Notes under the pieces: model-generated
Told to the model about the DNA's origin: nothing
The model's database searches: none
What the model saw: the letters and a program-made list of their open reading frames with translations, nothing else
Made by a program: the position numbers and the translations under genes
Origin: Bacteroidales bacterium
Lineage (GTDB): Bacteria; Bacteroidota; Bacteroidia; Bacteroidales; B18-G4
Direction of reading: 5' to 3'
Assembly: GCA_030618905.1 (NCBI GenBank)
Contig: JAUXCL010000009.1
Location: forward strand, 1 to 28,661
Length of the DNA stretch: 28,661 nt
Shown here: piece by piece, positions 1-6,804 of the stretch
How the letters are laid out: each line of letters starts with the position of its first letter
Numbering within the stretch: position 1 is the stretch's first letter

Positions 1-564
1 ATGTCCGATGATCTTATTATGATTACCGGTAAACTCAAAAACACTACCCACACTGAAATCCGGATAGATTACCTTGTTTTCATCCGGGGCTATGAAATTG
101 GATTGATCAATATTTCCTTGTATAGGATCTAATTGATCCGAGAAGATTAGATTGTCCCAATCAATTCGTTTCTGGACAAAACCAGCTGTAATACCAAATT
201 GCAGTACCATATTCTCCTCTATCTGAATACGGACAGATGGCATGAAGCCAAACATGGTGTTTTTAACATACCCGGTAGCTGCCCTGTCAGAAGTAAAGAT
301 GATACCGATACCTCCGGCGCCAGGTAAATTCCTGTCTGCAATATCTGCAGAAAAGCTATAGGCATTAAAATTGGCAGGGACCTTGGTCCATTGCCGCTGA
401 TAATTAAACCTGACTTTGAGTCCACGCGTTAAACCCACATAAGCTGGGTTATAGTAGGTTGGCGAGTTGTAAAACTGTGACCAGTTTAAGTCCTGCGCAC
501 TTATACTGCCCAGACCGAGGGCCAGCATAAAGATGGTAGCGTAAAGTTTCTTTTTCAAATTCAT
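1..564 (-). CDS. PorP/SprF-family outer-membrane protein, 3' part missing
   Basis: The reading frame is open from an ATG at 564 to the window edge, giving 188 residues with no stop, so the C-terminal part lies outside. Residues 1-24 form a signal peptide (basic MNLKKK, hydrophobic core, then SISAQ before the cut). The mature N-terminus has QFYNSPTYYNPAYVG followed by alternating hydrophobic strands, the pattern of the PorP/SprF family. Members sit in the outer membrane and are linked to type IX secretion and gliding; many genomes carry several paralogues, often beside a peptidoglycan-binding or adhesin gene. The family assignment is from recognition; the specific role of this copy is unknown. 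It is divergent from the peptidase gene at 850, with a 285-base gap. No Shine-Dalgarno is seen before the start. Confidence 0.8.
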   Translation of the reverse strand, partial: MNLKKKLYATIFMLALGLGSISAQDLNWSQFYNSPTYYNPAYVGLTRGLKVRFNYQRQWTKVPANFNAYSFSADIADRNLPGAGGIGIIFTSDRAATGYVKNTMFGFMPSVRIQIEENMVLQFGITAGFVQKRIDWDNLIFSDQLDPIQGNIDQSNFIAPDENKVIYPDFSVGSVFEFTGNHNKIIGH

Positions 565-849
565 TTGGTTCAAGTGTTAACAGTGGGTCTAGGATTGCTT
601 TATATCTATGCGAATACTTAGTAAAACTCTTATTATTCAACTTATTTTAACGAGGTTCAGGATCGATTTGTTTCATTAAATAAAGCCTGTTTGGCACATT
701 TGCGGTATTTACGTATATGTTTCCGTATACTATGCAAGTATAGTGATAATCTTTAAATTATCCTAATCATTTAATACGATTTTCGTCATGTTTGGTTACT
801 TCGAAATGTATTATATTTGATGCCTGCTAAATTATTTAAGCCCCTGGTT
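565..849. promoter_or_regulatory. Divergent intergenic region with overlapping short dyads
   Basis: This 285-base AT-rich gap separates the PorP-like gene (-) from the peptidase gene (+). It contains GTATA at 713-717 mirrored by TATAC at 726-730, and TATACT at 726-731 mirrored by AGTATA at 737-742 (5-base loop). They could be an operator or chance dyads in AT-rich DNA. A consensus promoter facing the peptidase lies at 791-819. I saw no matching TAnnTTTG element facing the PorP-like gene and no further open reading frame that looks real. Confidence 0.35.
791..819 (+). promoter_or_regulatory. Bacteroidota-type promoter for the DPP IV gene
   Basis: TTTG at 791-794 and TATATTTG at 812-819 match the -33 and -7 elements of the Bacteroidota primary sigma factor, with a 17-base spacer, slightly short of the usual 19-20. 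Transcription would begin around 824-827. This decides the start of the downstream gene: the TTG at 817 and ATG at 820 lie in or upstream of the -7/start region, so translation should begin at the ATG at 850. Confidence 0.65.
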
Positions 850-3042
850 ATGAAAAAGATTTCCGTATTTGCCGTATTTTTTATTTACTGCTCATTCTTA
901 AGCTACATAAGCATCGCACAGGAAGATGGTCAAAAGAAACTTAGTTTCAAAGATGTAGTCCAACCAGGCATGTTTTATGCCAAGGGAGTCTATGGATTAA
1001 AATCCATGAAAGATGGCAATAACTATTGTGTGATCGAACATGATTCACTGAACGCCTATAGTTACAAATCGGGCAAACTGGCCAGGACAATTTTGACTAC
1101 CAAAGAACTCATACCTGAAGGTGATACTGTGCCCCTTAAGATTTCGGGCTACACATTCAGTCATGATGAAAGTAAGATTTTAATCCCGGCCGAAACTGAA
1201 AGTATCTACAGGCACTCCAGTAAATCAAATTACTACATTTATGATATTTCAGCAAAGGAACTCAGTTTACTGTCTTCCAATGGCAAACAACGTCTGGCTG
1301 ATTTCTCTCCGGATGGGCAAAAAGTTGCTTTCATCCGGGAAAACAATATCTTCATCAAAGATCTGAACAGCGGAGAAGAAAAACAGCTTACCACAGACGG
1401 AGAAGACAGAAAGATCATCAATGGAAGCACTGACTGGGTTTATGAGGAAGAATTCGGTTTCAGCAAAGCATTCTTCTGGTCACCGGATGGCAACAAAATA
1501 GCATTTTACAGATTTGACGAAAGTGATGTTGTGGAGTACAACATGCAAATGTGGGGTGAACTTTATCCTGAGGACTACCGCTACAAATATCCGAAAGCCG
1601 GAGAAGATAATTCCCTCCTTACCATTCATGTTTATGACCTGGGCAGCGGGCAGGTTGAAAATTTGGATATCGGAAGCGAAACAGACCAGTATATTCCCAG
1701 GATAAAATGGACACAGGATGCTTCCCTCCTATCCATCCTGAGAATGAACCGCTTGCAAAACAAGCTGGAAATACTGATTTTAGATACCAATACAGGAAGC
1801 TCCAGGGTGATCTACACCGAGACGAACAAATATTTCATTGAAATCACCGATGACTTAAACTTCCTGGATGATAAAAAACATTTCATCATTACAAGTGAAC
1901 AGGATGGGTATAACCATATTTATTTGTATACCATGGAAGGCAAGCTTGTCCGGCAGTTGACCAGGGGTGACTGGGTTGTCAAAAGCATGATCGGATATGA
2001 TGCAAAAAGAAAGCTTGTTTATTTTACTGCCACGAAAAGCTCCCCTCTGAACAGGGACCTTTTCACGGTAGATCTCAGCGGTAAAATCAAAAAATTATCT
2101 GAAAAAGAAGGCAATAATTCACCTAAATTCAGTGCAAATTATGATTATTACATCAATAATTTTTCAAGTGTCAGCACCCCGGCCTATATTACTGTAAACA
2201 ATCACAAAGGCAAGGTTGTAAGGGTTTTGGAGGAGAATGAAAAGCTTCTGGAAACAACCAGGGAATATGGATTTTCCAGGGTGGAATTCTTCAATTTCAC
2301 AACAGATGACAACGTAAAACTCTACGGTTGGAAGATACTGCCACATGATTTTGACCCCGCTAAAAAATATCCGGTATTAATGTATGTTTACGGGGGGCCG
2401 GGCTCACAGACTGTTGTAAACAGGTGGAGCTCAAATATTTGGTACCAGTACCTTGCACAGGAAGGATTTATGATTGTATCTGTGGACAATCGCGGAACCG
2501 GCTCCAGGGGTGAGGAGTTTAAGAAAATGACCTACCAGGAACTTGGCAAATATGAAACCATCGACCAGATTGCTGCTGCCAGGTACCTCACCACTTTTGA
2601 CTATGTTGATTCCGGCAGGCTGGCCATCTGGGGATGGAGTTATGGGGGCTATATGTCCTCATTATGCATCACCAAAGGCGCTGAATATTTTGATGTGGCC
2701 ATTGCCGTTGCACCGGTGACCAATTGGAGATATTATGACAACATCTATACAGAAAGGTATATGAGAACACCCCAGGAGAACCCTGATGGTTACGACGATA
2801 ATTCCCCGATCAATCATGTCGATAAGCTTGAAGGCAAATACCTTATTATACATGGTAGCGGAGATGACAATGTGCATGTACAGAATACGATAGATATGGT
2901 ATCAGCCCTGGTTGAAGCCAATAAACAGTTCGACATGCAACTGTATCCTAACAAAAACCATGGTATCTATGGAGGAAATACAAGATACCATCTATACAAA
3001 AAGATGACTGATTTCCTGATGGAGAACCTGAAGGATGAATAA
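850..3042 (+). CDS. Exported dipeptidyl-peptidase IV-type serine peptidase (S9B)
   Basis: A 730-residue prolyl dipeptidyl aminopeptidase that would remove X-Pro or X-Ala dipeptides from peptide N-termini. The first ~25 residues are a signal peptide (MKKISVFAVFF, ending near SIAQ), so it acts in the periplasm or at the envelope. The N-terminal half is the DPP IV beta-propeller and carries DWVYEEE (E199-E201), the glutamate motif that binds the substrate amino terminus. The C-terminal half is an alpha/beta hydrolase with GWSYGGY (nucleophile S597), HGSGDDNVH (D672) and NKNHG (H704). The spacing of these three residues closely matches human DPP4 (630, 708, 740). Length is normal for the family. 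I chose the ATG at 850 over the in-frame TTG at 817 because it begins a clean signal peptide and lies downstream of the promoter. It is followed by the rpsU promoter and is probably monocistronic. Confidence 0.93.
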   Translation: MKKISVFAVFFIYCSFLSYISIAQEDGQKKLSFKDVVQPGMFYAKGVYGLKSMKDGNNYCVIEHDSLNAYSYKSGKLARTILTTKELIPEGDTVPLKISGYTFSHDESKILIPAETESIYRHSSKSNYYIYDISAKELSLLSSNGKQRLADFSPDGQKVAFIRENNIFIKDLNSGEEKQLTTDGEDRKIINGSTDWVYEEEFGFSKAFFWSPDGNKIAFYRFDESDVVEYNMQMWGELYPEDYRYKYPKAGEDNSLLTIHVYDLGSGQVENLDIGSETDQYIPRIKWTQDASLLSILRMNRLQNKLEILILDTNTGSSRVIYTETNKYFIEITDDLNFLDDKKHFIITSEQDGYNHIYLYTMEGKLVRQLTRGDWVVKSMIGYDAKRKLVYFTATKSSPLNRDLFTVDLSGKIKKLSEKEGNNSPKFSANYDYYINNFSSVSTPAYITVNNHKGKVVRVLEENEKLLETTREYGFSRVEFFNFTTDDNVKLYGWKILPHDFDPAKKYPVLMYVYGGPGSQTVVNRWSSNIWYQYLAQEGFMIVSVDNRGTGSRGEEFKKMTYQELGKYETIDQIAAARYLTTFDYVDSGRLAIWGWSYGGYMSSLCITKGAEYFDVAIAVAPVTNWRYYDNIYTERYMRTPQENPDGYDDNSPINHVDKLEGKYLIIHGSGDDNVHVQNTIDMVSALVEANKQFDMQLYPNKNHGIYGGNTRYHLYKKMTDFLMENLKDE

Positions 3043-3056
3043 TTTTTGACAAATCC

Positions 3057-3088
3057 TTTGGCAAAATCGATTGTTTTGTATACTTTTG
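3057..3088 (+). promoter_or_regulatory. Consensus promoter for rpsU
   Basis: TTTG at 3057-3060, a 20-base spacer and TACTTTTG at 3081-3088 fit the Bacteroidota -33/-7 consensus exactly. Transcription should start near 3094, leaving a leader of about 50 bases before rpsU. The -33 element begins 15 bases after the stop codon of the peptidase gene. Confidence 0.8.
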
Positions 3089-3128
3089 CACCCCGATTAG
3101 ATTAATTAGAATAATAATCAATAAACAG

Positions 3129-3136
3129 AAAGAGGT
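3129..3136 (+). promoter_or_regulatory. Strong Shine-Dalgarno before rpsU
   Basis: AAAGAGGT matches seven of eight bases of AAGGAGGT and sits 8 bases before the ATG at 3145. Strong sites are unusual here: of sixteen protein starts examined in the window, only this one and hpf have a GAGG core. Confidence 0.75.
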
Positions 3137-3144
3137 ATCTTATT

Positions 3145-3339
3145 ATGATCATTATCCCTGTAAAAGAAGGTGAAAACATCGACAAGGCTTTAAAGAAGTA
3201 CAAGCGCAAGTATGAGAAAACCGGAGTTGTAAAGGAGCTCAGGGAAAGACAAAAGTATACAAAGCCCTCAATAAAACGCAGGGAAGCCAAACTCAAGGCG
3301 ATCTATGTTCAGCAGCTGAGAGATCAAAGCCTGGTTTAG
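3145..3339 (+). CDS. rpsU: Ribosomal protein bS21
   Basis: A 64-residue, very basic protein of the 30S platform, next to the 3' end of 16S rRNA. The N-terminal IIIPVKEGENIDKALKKYKR and a lysine/arginine-rich helix are typical of bS21, and the length is normal. Tyrosine 54 lies in the C-terminal KAIYVQQL segment. In Bacteroidia, bS21 together with bS18 and bS6 covers the anti-Shine-Dalgarno of 16S rRNA, and a tyrosine at this position is reported to contact it. Its own mRNA has a strong Shine-Dalgarno, which suggests autoregulation: when bS21 is short, free anti-Shine-Dalgarno favours this mRNA. It has its own consensus promoter and is followed after 94 bases by xerC, which has a second promoter. 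Confidence 0.96.
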   Translation: MIIIPVKEGENIDKALKKYKRKYEKTGVVKELRERQKYTKPSIKRREAKLKAIYVQQLRDQSLV

Positions 3340-3370
3340 GACCTCATTAAAAAAATATCTGAGAAGAAAC

Positions 3371-3401
3371 TTTGTTTCAAAATATATTTTTTGTATATTT
3401 G
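3371..3401 (+). promoter_or_regulatory. Consensus promoter between rpsU and xerC
   Basis: TTTG at 3371-3374, a 19-base spacer and TATATTTG at 3394-3401 are a full match to the Bacteroidota promoter consensus. Transcription would begin around 3407, about 27 bases before the ATG of the recombinase gene, so xerC and hpf can be expressed independently of rpsU. Confidence 0.75.
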
Positions 3402-3433
3402 GGATACAAGTTTTTTCTTTTTTTATTGACTGA

Positions 3434-4315
3434 ATGTTGAAGGATAAGTTTATTGACCATATTCTTTACGAGAAAAGATATTCTCCCCATACTATAGCTG
3501 CTTACAGCAACGATCTGGATCAGTTTGTATCTTTTTGCAAGGGAAACTATGATATTTCCAGCGAGAAGGATATTGATCATTTTATCATCCGCTCATGGAT
3601 CATCGCATTATCTGAAGAAGGGATCTCATCCCGTTCCATCAACAGGAAGCTTAGCTCCTTAAAATCATATTACCGTTTTCTGCTCAAAGAAGGATTCATT
3701 GACACTAATCCCATGCAGAAGATCACTGCGCCGAAATCCCGGAAGAACTTACCGGTTTTCATTGAGGAAGACAAAATTAATTTCCTGTTTGATGAAGTTA
3801 ATTTTGGTGAGGGCTTTTCCGGTATCCGCGACAGGTTGATCTTGGAATTGCTGTATGCTACCGGCATGAGGCTATCTGAGCTTGTCAACCTTAAAGAGGC
3901 TGACCTGGACCTGGTAAACCAGACGATAAAGGTCATCGGCAAAAGAAAAAAAGAACGCCTGATCCCCATCATTCAACACCTTATAGTGCTTTTTACAAAC
4001 TACCTGGAAATTAAACATCAACAATACAACAATAATATTGTTTATTTATTTGTTACAAATAAAGGGGAACCTATTTATCATAAAATGGTATACAGGATCG
4101 TTAATAATTATCTCAGGCAGGTCACTACAAAAACAAAGAAAAGCCCGCACGTTTTGCGGCACACCTTTGCCACACATATGCTTAATCACGGAGCGGATCT
4201 GAATGCCATCAAAGAAATTCTGGGACATGCCAACCTGTCGGCCACCCAGGTATATACACATAATACCATTGACAAATTAAAAAACATATATAAACAAGCT
4301 CACCCCAGAGCATAA
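3434..4315 (+). CDS. xerC: Tyrosine recombinase, XerC/XerD type
   Basis: A 293-residue site-specific recombinase that probably resolves chromosome dimers at dif with a second Xer protein. Residues ~1-85 are the SAM-like core-binding domain (RYSPHTIAAYSNDL; INRKLSSLKSYYRFL). The catalytic domain has the full set: R146 (ATGMRLSEL), K170 (GKRKKER), H239 and R242 (HVLRHTFATH), H265 (LGHAN) and nucleophile Y274 (QVYTH). These positions fall within two residues of E. coli XerC. The housekeeping neighbours rpsU and hpf, the standard Xer length and the absence of attachment-site repeats argue against a mobile-element integrase. I cannot tell XerC from XerD by sequence alone; the symbol follows usual practice for this locus. 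No Shine-Dalgarno precedes the ATG. The gap to hpf is 19 bases. Confidence 0.92.
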   Translation: MLKDKFIDHILYEKRYSPHTIAAYSNDLDQFVSFCKGNYDISSEKDIDHFIIRSWIIALSEEGISSRSINRKLSSLKSYYRFLLKEGFIDTNPMQKITAPKSRKNLPVFIEEDKINFLFDEVNFGEGFSGIRDRLILELLYATGMRLSELVNLKEADLDLVNQTIKVIGKRKKERLIPIIQHLIVLFTNYLEIKHQQYNNNIVYLFVTNKGEPIYHKMVYRIVNNYLRQVTTKTKKSPHVLRHTFATHMLNHGADLNAIKEILGHANLSATQVYTHNTIDKLKNIYKQAHPRA

Positions 4316-4320
4316 TCAAT

Positions 4321-4328
4321 CAGGAGGA
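4321..4328 (+). promoter_or_regulatory. Strong Shine-Dalgarno before hpf
   Basis: CAGGAGGA contains the AGGAGG core at 4322-4327, 7 bases before the ATG at 4335. This is the strongest ribosome-binding site in the window and lies in the short xerC-hpf gap. It stands out in a phylum whose ribosomes normally hide the anti-Shine-Dalgarno. Confidence 0.8.
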
Positions 4329-4334
4329 ATCAAT

Positions 4335-4634
4335 ATGAAAGTTAACATCAATGCTGTACATTTCAAAACAGACCAGAAACTGGAATATTTCATTCAAGAA
4401 AGAGTTGATAAGCTTACGAATTATTACGACGGAATATTGGGCAGCGATGTGCATTTGAAACTGGATAATAATGGCAATCCCGAAAATAAAATAGCTGAGA
4501 TACGGGTGATGATAAAAGGGTATGATTTATATGCAAAAAAACAGTGCAAGTCATTTGAAGAAGCAACAGATACTGCGGTTGATGCACTGAGAAAACAACT
4601 AAAAAAACATAAAGACAAATTGAAGAAAAAATAA
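4335..4634 (+). CDS. hpf: Ribosome hibernation promoting factor, short form
   Basis: A 99-residue protein of the HPF/RaiA (YfiA) family that binds in the 30S decoding channel of idle ribosomes. The sequence starts MKVNINAVHFKTDQKLEYFI, followed by the beta-strand/helix pattern of the family (KIAEIRVMIKGYDLYAKKQ, then EEATDTAVDALRKQLKKHKDK). The very basic C-terminal helix ends in KLKKK. It lacks the extra C-terminal dimerisation domain of long HPF, so it is the short form. It is the last gene of the rpsU-xerC-hpf group. A strong Shine-Dalgarno precedes it. Family membership is clear; whether it acts as HPF (100S dimers) or RaiA-like (70S silencing) cannot be decided. Confidence 0.92.
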   Translation: MKVNINAVHFKTDQKLEYFIQERVDKLTNYYDGILGSDVHLKLDNNGNPENKIAEIRVMIKGYDLYAKKQCKSFEEATDTAVDALRKQLKKHKDKLKKK

Positions 4635-4668
4635 ATTCAAATTTTATTCAACAAAATTCAAAAAAATC

Positions 4669-4699
4669 TTTGTTATTATTTATTTAATTTATATTTTTG
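4669..4699 (+). promoter_or_regulatory. Consensus promoter for the tRNA-tuf cluster
   Basis: TTTG at 4669-4672, a 19-base spacer and TATTTTTG at 4692-4699 match the Bacteroidota consensus fully. Transcription should start near 4705, about 45 bases before tRNA-Thr. No other consensus promoter was found by eye in the gaps downstream to 18150, so this one may feed tRNAs, tuf and at least part of the ribosomal-polymerase cluster. Confidence 0.75.
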
Positions 4700-4730
4700 C
4701 AGACCTTTTCAAAAAAGGTCTGTTTTGTGT
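4700..4730 (+). terminator. Hairpin with U-rich tail after hpf, overlapping the tRNA start site
   Basis: A perfect 10-bp stem (4700-4709 with 4713-4722, loop 4710-4712) is followed by TTTTGTGTTT. It can serve as the intrinsic terminator of the rpsU-xerC-hpf transcripts. Its left arm begins one base after the -7 element of the tRNA promoter, so terminator and start site overlap. A transcript started near 4705 would lack part of the left arm and should not form the full stem. Confidence 0.6.
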
Positions 4731-4748
4731 TTACTGACAAAGCTTTAT

Positions 4749-4822
4749 GCCGATGTAGCTCAGTTGGTCAGAGCAGCTGATTTGTAATCAGCCGGTCGGG
4801 GGTTCGAATCCCTCCATCGGCT
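4749..4822 (+). tRNA. tRNA-Thr (anticodon UGU)
   Basis: The acceptor arms GCCGATG and CATCGGC pair fully, with discriminator U at 4822. The anticodon stem GCTGA/TCAGC encloses TTTGTAA, giving anticodon TGT at 4783-4785, which reads ACA threonine codons. D-arm (AGCTCAGTTGG) and T-loop (TTCGAATC) consensus sequences are present. CCA is not encoded. Confidence 0.97.
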
Positions 4823-4851
4823 CTTGTTCTTGAATATTTTGAGGGAAATCA

Positions 4852-4933
4852 GGGGAGATTCCAGAGCGGTCAAATGGGGCAGACTGTAAATCTGTTGGCG
4901 CAGCCTTCGGAGGTTCGAATCCTCCTCTCCCCA
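4852..4933 (+). tRNA. tRNA-Tyr (anticodon GUA)
   Basis: The acceptor arms GGGGAGA and TCTCCCC pair fully, with discriminator A at 4933. Anticodon GTA lies at 4886-4888 in loop CTGTAAA. The 82-base length reflects the long variable arm of this class II tRNA (around GCGCAGCCTTCGG). CCA is not encoded. Confidence 0.97.
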
Positions 4934-4983
4934 CGATTGGGAGTGTGAGCCTGTCTGACAGAAGACTGGGATGTGTGTGTGAA

Positions 4984-5056
4984 GCGGAAGTAGCTCATTT
5001 GGTAGAGCGACAGCCTTCCAAGCTGTAGGTAGCGGGTTCGAGGCCCGTCTTCCGCT
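4984..5056 (+). tRNA. tRNA-Gly (anticodon UCC)
   Basis: The acceptor arms GCGGAAG and CTTCCGC pair fully, with discriminator U at 5056. The anticodon stem ACAGC/GCTGT holds CTTCCAA, giving TCC at 5017-5019, which reads GGA/GGG. CCA is not encoded. It is the third tRNA of the cluster. Confidence 0.97.
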
Positions 5057-5061
5057 CAGAA

Positions 5062-5133
<72 letters not shown>

Positions 5134-5198
5134 CTAAACAATTAGGTAAAAAAATAATTCAACTTGGTCTAATACTTTATAATTAAACATTTTTCGAT

Positions 5199-6386
5199 AT
5201 GGCAAAAGAAACATTTAAACGTGATAAACCACACGTAAATATTGGAACAATCGGACACGTGGACCACGGAAAAACTACTTTAACTGCTGCTATCACATTG
5301 AACCTGCAGGATAAAGGCCTGGCAGAATTCAAATCATTTGATGAAATTGATAACGCTCCCGAAGAAAAAGAAAGAGGGATTACCATTAATACAGCCCACG
5401 TAGAATATCAAACAGAAAACAGGCACTATGCACACGTTGACTGTCCTGGTCACGCCGACTATGTAAAGAACATGGTTACCGGTGCAGCCCAGATGGACGG
5501 CGCTATCCTTGTCGTTGCAGCAACTGACGGTCCTATGCCACAAACACGTGAGCACATTTTGCTCGCTCGTCAGGTTGGTGTACCTAAAATTGTTGTTTTC
5601 ATGAATAAGGTAGATATGGTTGATGATGAAGAGCTGCTCGAGCTTGTTGAAATGGAAATCAGAGAACTGCTCTCATTTTATGAATTTGACGGAGATAACA
5701 CTCCGGTCATTCAAGGTTCAGCCTTAGGCGCTTTGAACCAGGAAGAAAAATGGGTTGAAAGTGTGTTTGAATTGATGGAAGCTTGTGATACCTGGATTCC
5801 ATTGCCAAAACGTGATGTTGACAAGCCATTCCTGATGCCTGTTGAAGATGTTTTCTCAATTACCGGACGTGGTACAGTTGCTACTGGCAGGATTGAGCAA
5901 GGTGTCATCAATACCGGTGATGGAGTTGACATTGTTGGCATGGGTGCTGAAAAGCTAAAATCTGTTGTAACTGGTGTGGAGATGTTCCGTAAGATCCTTG
6001 ATCAGGGTGAAGCTGGTGACAACGCCGGATTGCTCCTTCGTGGAATCGACAAAAATGAAATCCGTCGTGGCATGGTTATCGGAGCCCCTGGTTCTATTAC
6101 ACCCCACACTTACTTCAAAGCCCAGGTTTATATCCTGAAAAAAGAAGAAGGTGGCCGTCATACACCATTCCATAATAAATATCGTCCACAATTCTATTTC
6201 AGGACAACCGACGTTACAGGAGAGATCATGCTTCCCGAGGGTATTGAAATGGTTATGCCTGGAGATAACCTCAACGTTGAAGTTAAACTGATTGCCGAAG
6301 TAGCAATGGACAAAGGTTTAAGGTTCGCTATCCGTGAGGGTGGCAGGACTGTTGGTGCAGGACAGGTAACTGAGATCATAGAATAA
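5199..6386 (+). CDS. tuf: Elongation factor Tu
   Basis: A 395-residue translational GTPase that delivers aminoacyl-tRNA to the ribosome. The G domain has GHVDHGKT (residues 19-26), RGITIN in switch I, DCPGHAD in switch II, NKVD for guanine recognition, and GSAL. Domains II (VEDVFSITGRGTVATGRIEQG) and III (TPFHNKYRPQFYFRTTDVTG, then the conserved C-terminus) are complete. It follows four tRNA genes with no recognisable promoter in the 65-base gap, so it is probably read through from 4669-4699. The 5' leader has no Shine-Dalgarno but is A/T-rich, as usual in the phylum. Confidence 0.98.
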   Translation: MAKETFKRDKPHVNIGTIGHVDHGKTTLTAAITLNLQDKGLAEFKSFDEIDNAPEEKERGITINTAHVEYQTENRHYAHVDCPGHADYVKNMVTGAAQMDGAILVVAATDGPMPQTREHILLARQVGVPKIVVFMNKVDMVDDEELLELVEMEIRELLSFYEFDGDNTPVIQGSALGALNQEEKWVESVFELMEACDTWIPLPKRDVDKPFLMPVEDVFSITGRGTVATGRIEQGVINTGDGVDIVGMGAEKLKSVVTGVEMFRKILDQGEAGDNAGLLLRGIDKNEIRRGMVIGAPGSITPHTYFKAQVYILKKEEGGRHTPFHNKYRPQFYFRTTDVTGEIMLPEGIEMVMPGDNLNVEVKLIAEVAMDKGLRFAIREGGRTVGAGQVTEIIE

Positions 6387-6399
6387 TAATATTGGGTTT

Positions 6400-6427
6400 G
6401 GTTAAGGAACCTGTGGGTTCCTTAATC
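6400..6427 (+). other. Perfect hairpin between tuf and tRNA-Trp, without a U tract
   Basis: TTAAGGAACC (6402-6411) pairs with GGTTCCTTAA (6416-6425) around the loop TGTG. The stem can be extended by a G-U and a G-C pair to 6400/6427. The following bases (CACTCATATC) are not U-rich, so this is not a standard intrinsic terminator. It may protect the tuf mRNA 3' end, mark an RNA-processing site before tRNA-Trp, or terminate partially. Confidence 0.6.
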
Positions 6428-6450
6428 ACTCATATCATTGTATAATGATT

Positions 6451-6523
6451 ACGGGTGTAGCTCAATTGGTAGAGTAGTGGTCTCCAAAACCATTGGTTGG
6501 GGGTTCGAGTCCCTCCTCCCGTG
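6451..6523 (+). tRNA. tRNA-Trp (anticodon CCA)
   Basis: Anticodon CCA lies at 6484-6486 in the loop CTCCAAA, between GTGGT and ACCAT (one G-U pair). D and T loops are canonical and the discriminator is G at 6523. The acceptor stem ACGGGTG/CTCCCGT has a U-U mismatch at the sixth pair (6456 with 6517) and the T stem has one G-U pair. It is the only tRNA here with an imperfect acceptor stem. Its place between tuf and secE is the normal Bacteroidota arrangement. Confidence 0.93.
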
Positions 6524-6538
6524 CAAAATATTAGAATA

Positions 6539-6736
6539 ATGGCAAGAATTAAAATATTGGCTTATATAAAGGATAGTTATGACGAACTTGTACATAAAGT
6601 TTCCTGGCCAACTTGGAATGAATTGCAAAATAGCGCAATTGTAGTGTCCATTGCTTCCCTTATAATCGCATTTATCGTTTATTTGATGGATATCTCGTTT
6701 CAAACACTCCTGGAGCAGTTCTATAAACTGTTCTAA
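6539..6736 (+). CDS. secE: Preprotein translocase subunit SecE
   Basis: A 65-residue inner-membrane subunit of the SecYEG channel. The first half holds the amphipathic helix and the conserved VHKVSWPTWNEL segment. The second half is one transmembrane helix (about residues 34-55, IVVSIASLIIAFIVYLM). This single-span form is normal outside Enterobacteria. I start at the ATG at 6539 (MARIKILAYIK) rather than an upstream in-frame alternative at 6497, because that would run through the tRNA-Trp gene. Only 15 bases separate the tRNA end from the start codon, so the two are cotranscribed. nusG follows. Confidence 0.95.
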   Translation: MARIKILAYIKDSYDELVHKVSWPTWNELQNSAIVVSIASLIIAFIVYLMDISFQTLLEQFYKLF

Positions 6737-6804
6737 GGGGGTTCGTGCATTATAATTCTAATGTTTTGTTATTTGATAACAAATTATATTCCTGATTGGG
6801 CATT

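Noticed and set aside
3434..4315. Tyrosine recombinase as an integrase of a mobile element
   Set aside because: Length and catalytic spacing match Xer proteins, neighbours are rpsU and hpf, and no attachment-site duplication near the adjacent tRNA genes was seen.
6449..6703. Minus-strand frame beginning in secE and ending in tRNA-Trp
   Set aside because: Antisense to tRNA-Trp and secE; the end of the frame is again the translated T-arm complement.
6768..6780. Small palindrome GTTAT-TTG-ATAAC between secE and nusG
   Set aside because: Only five base pairs of A/T-rich stem; not enough to call an operator or terminator.
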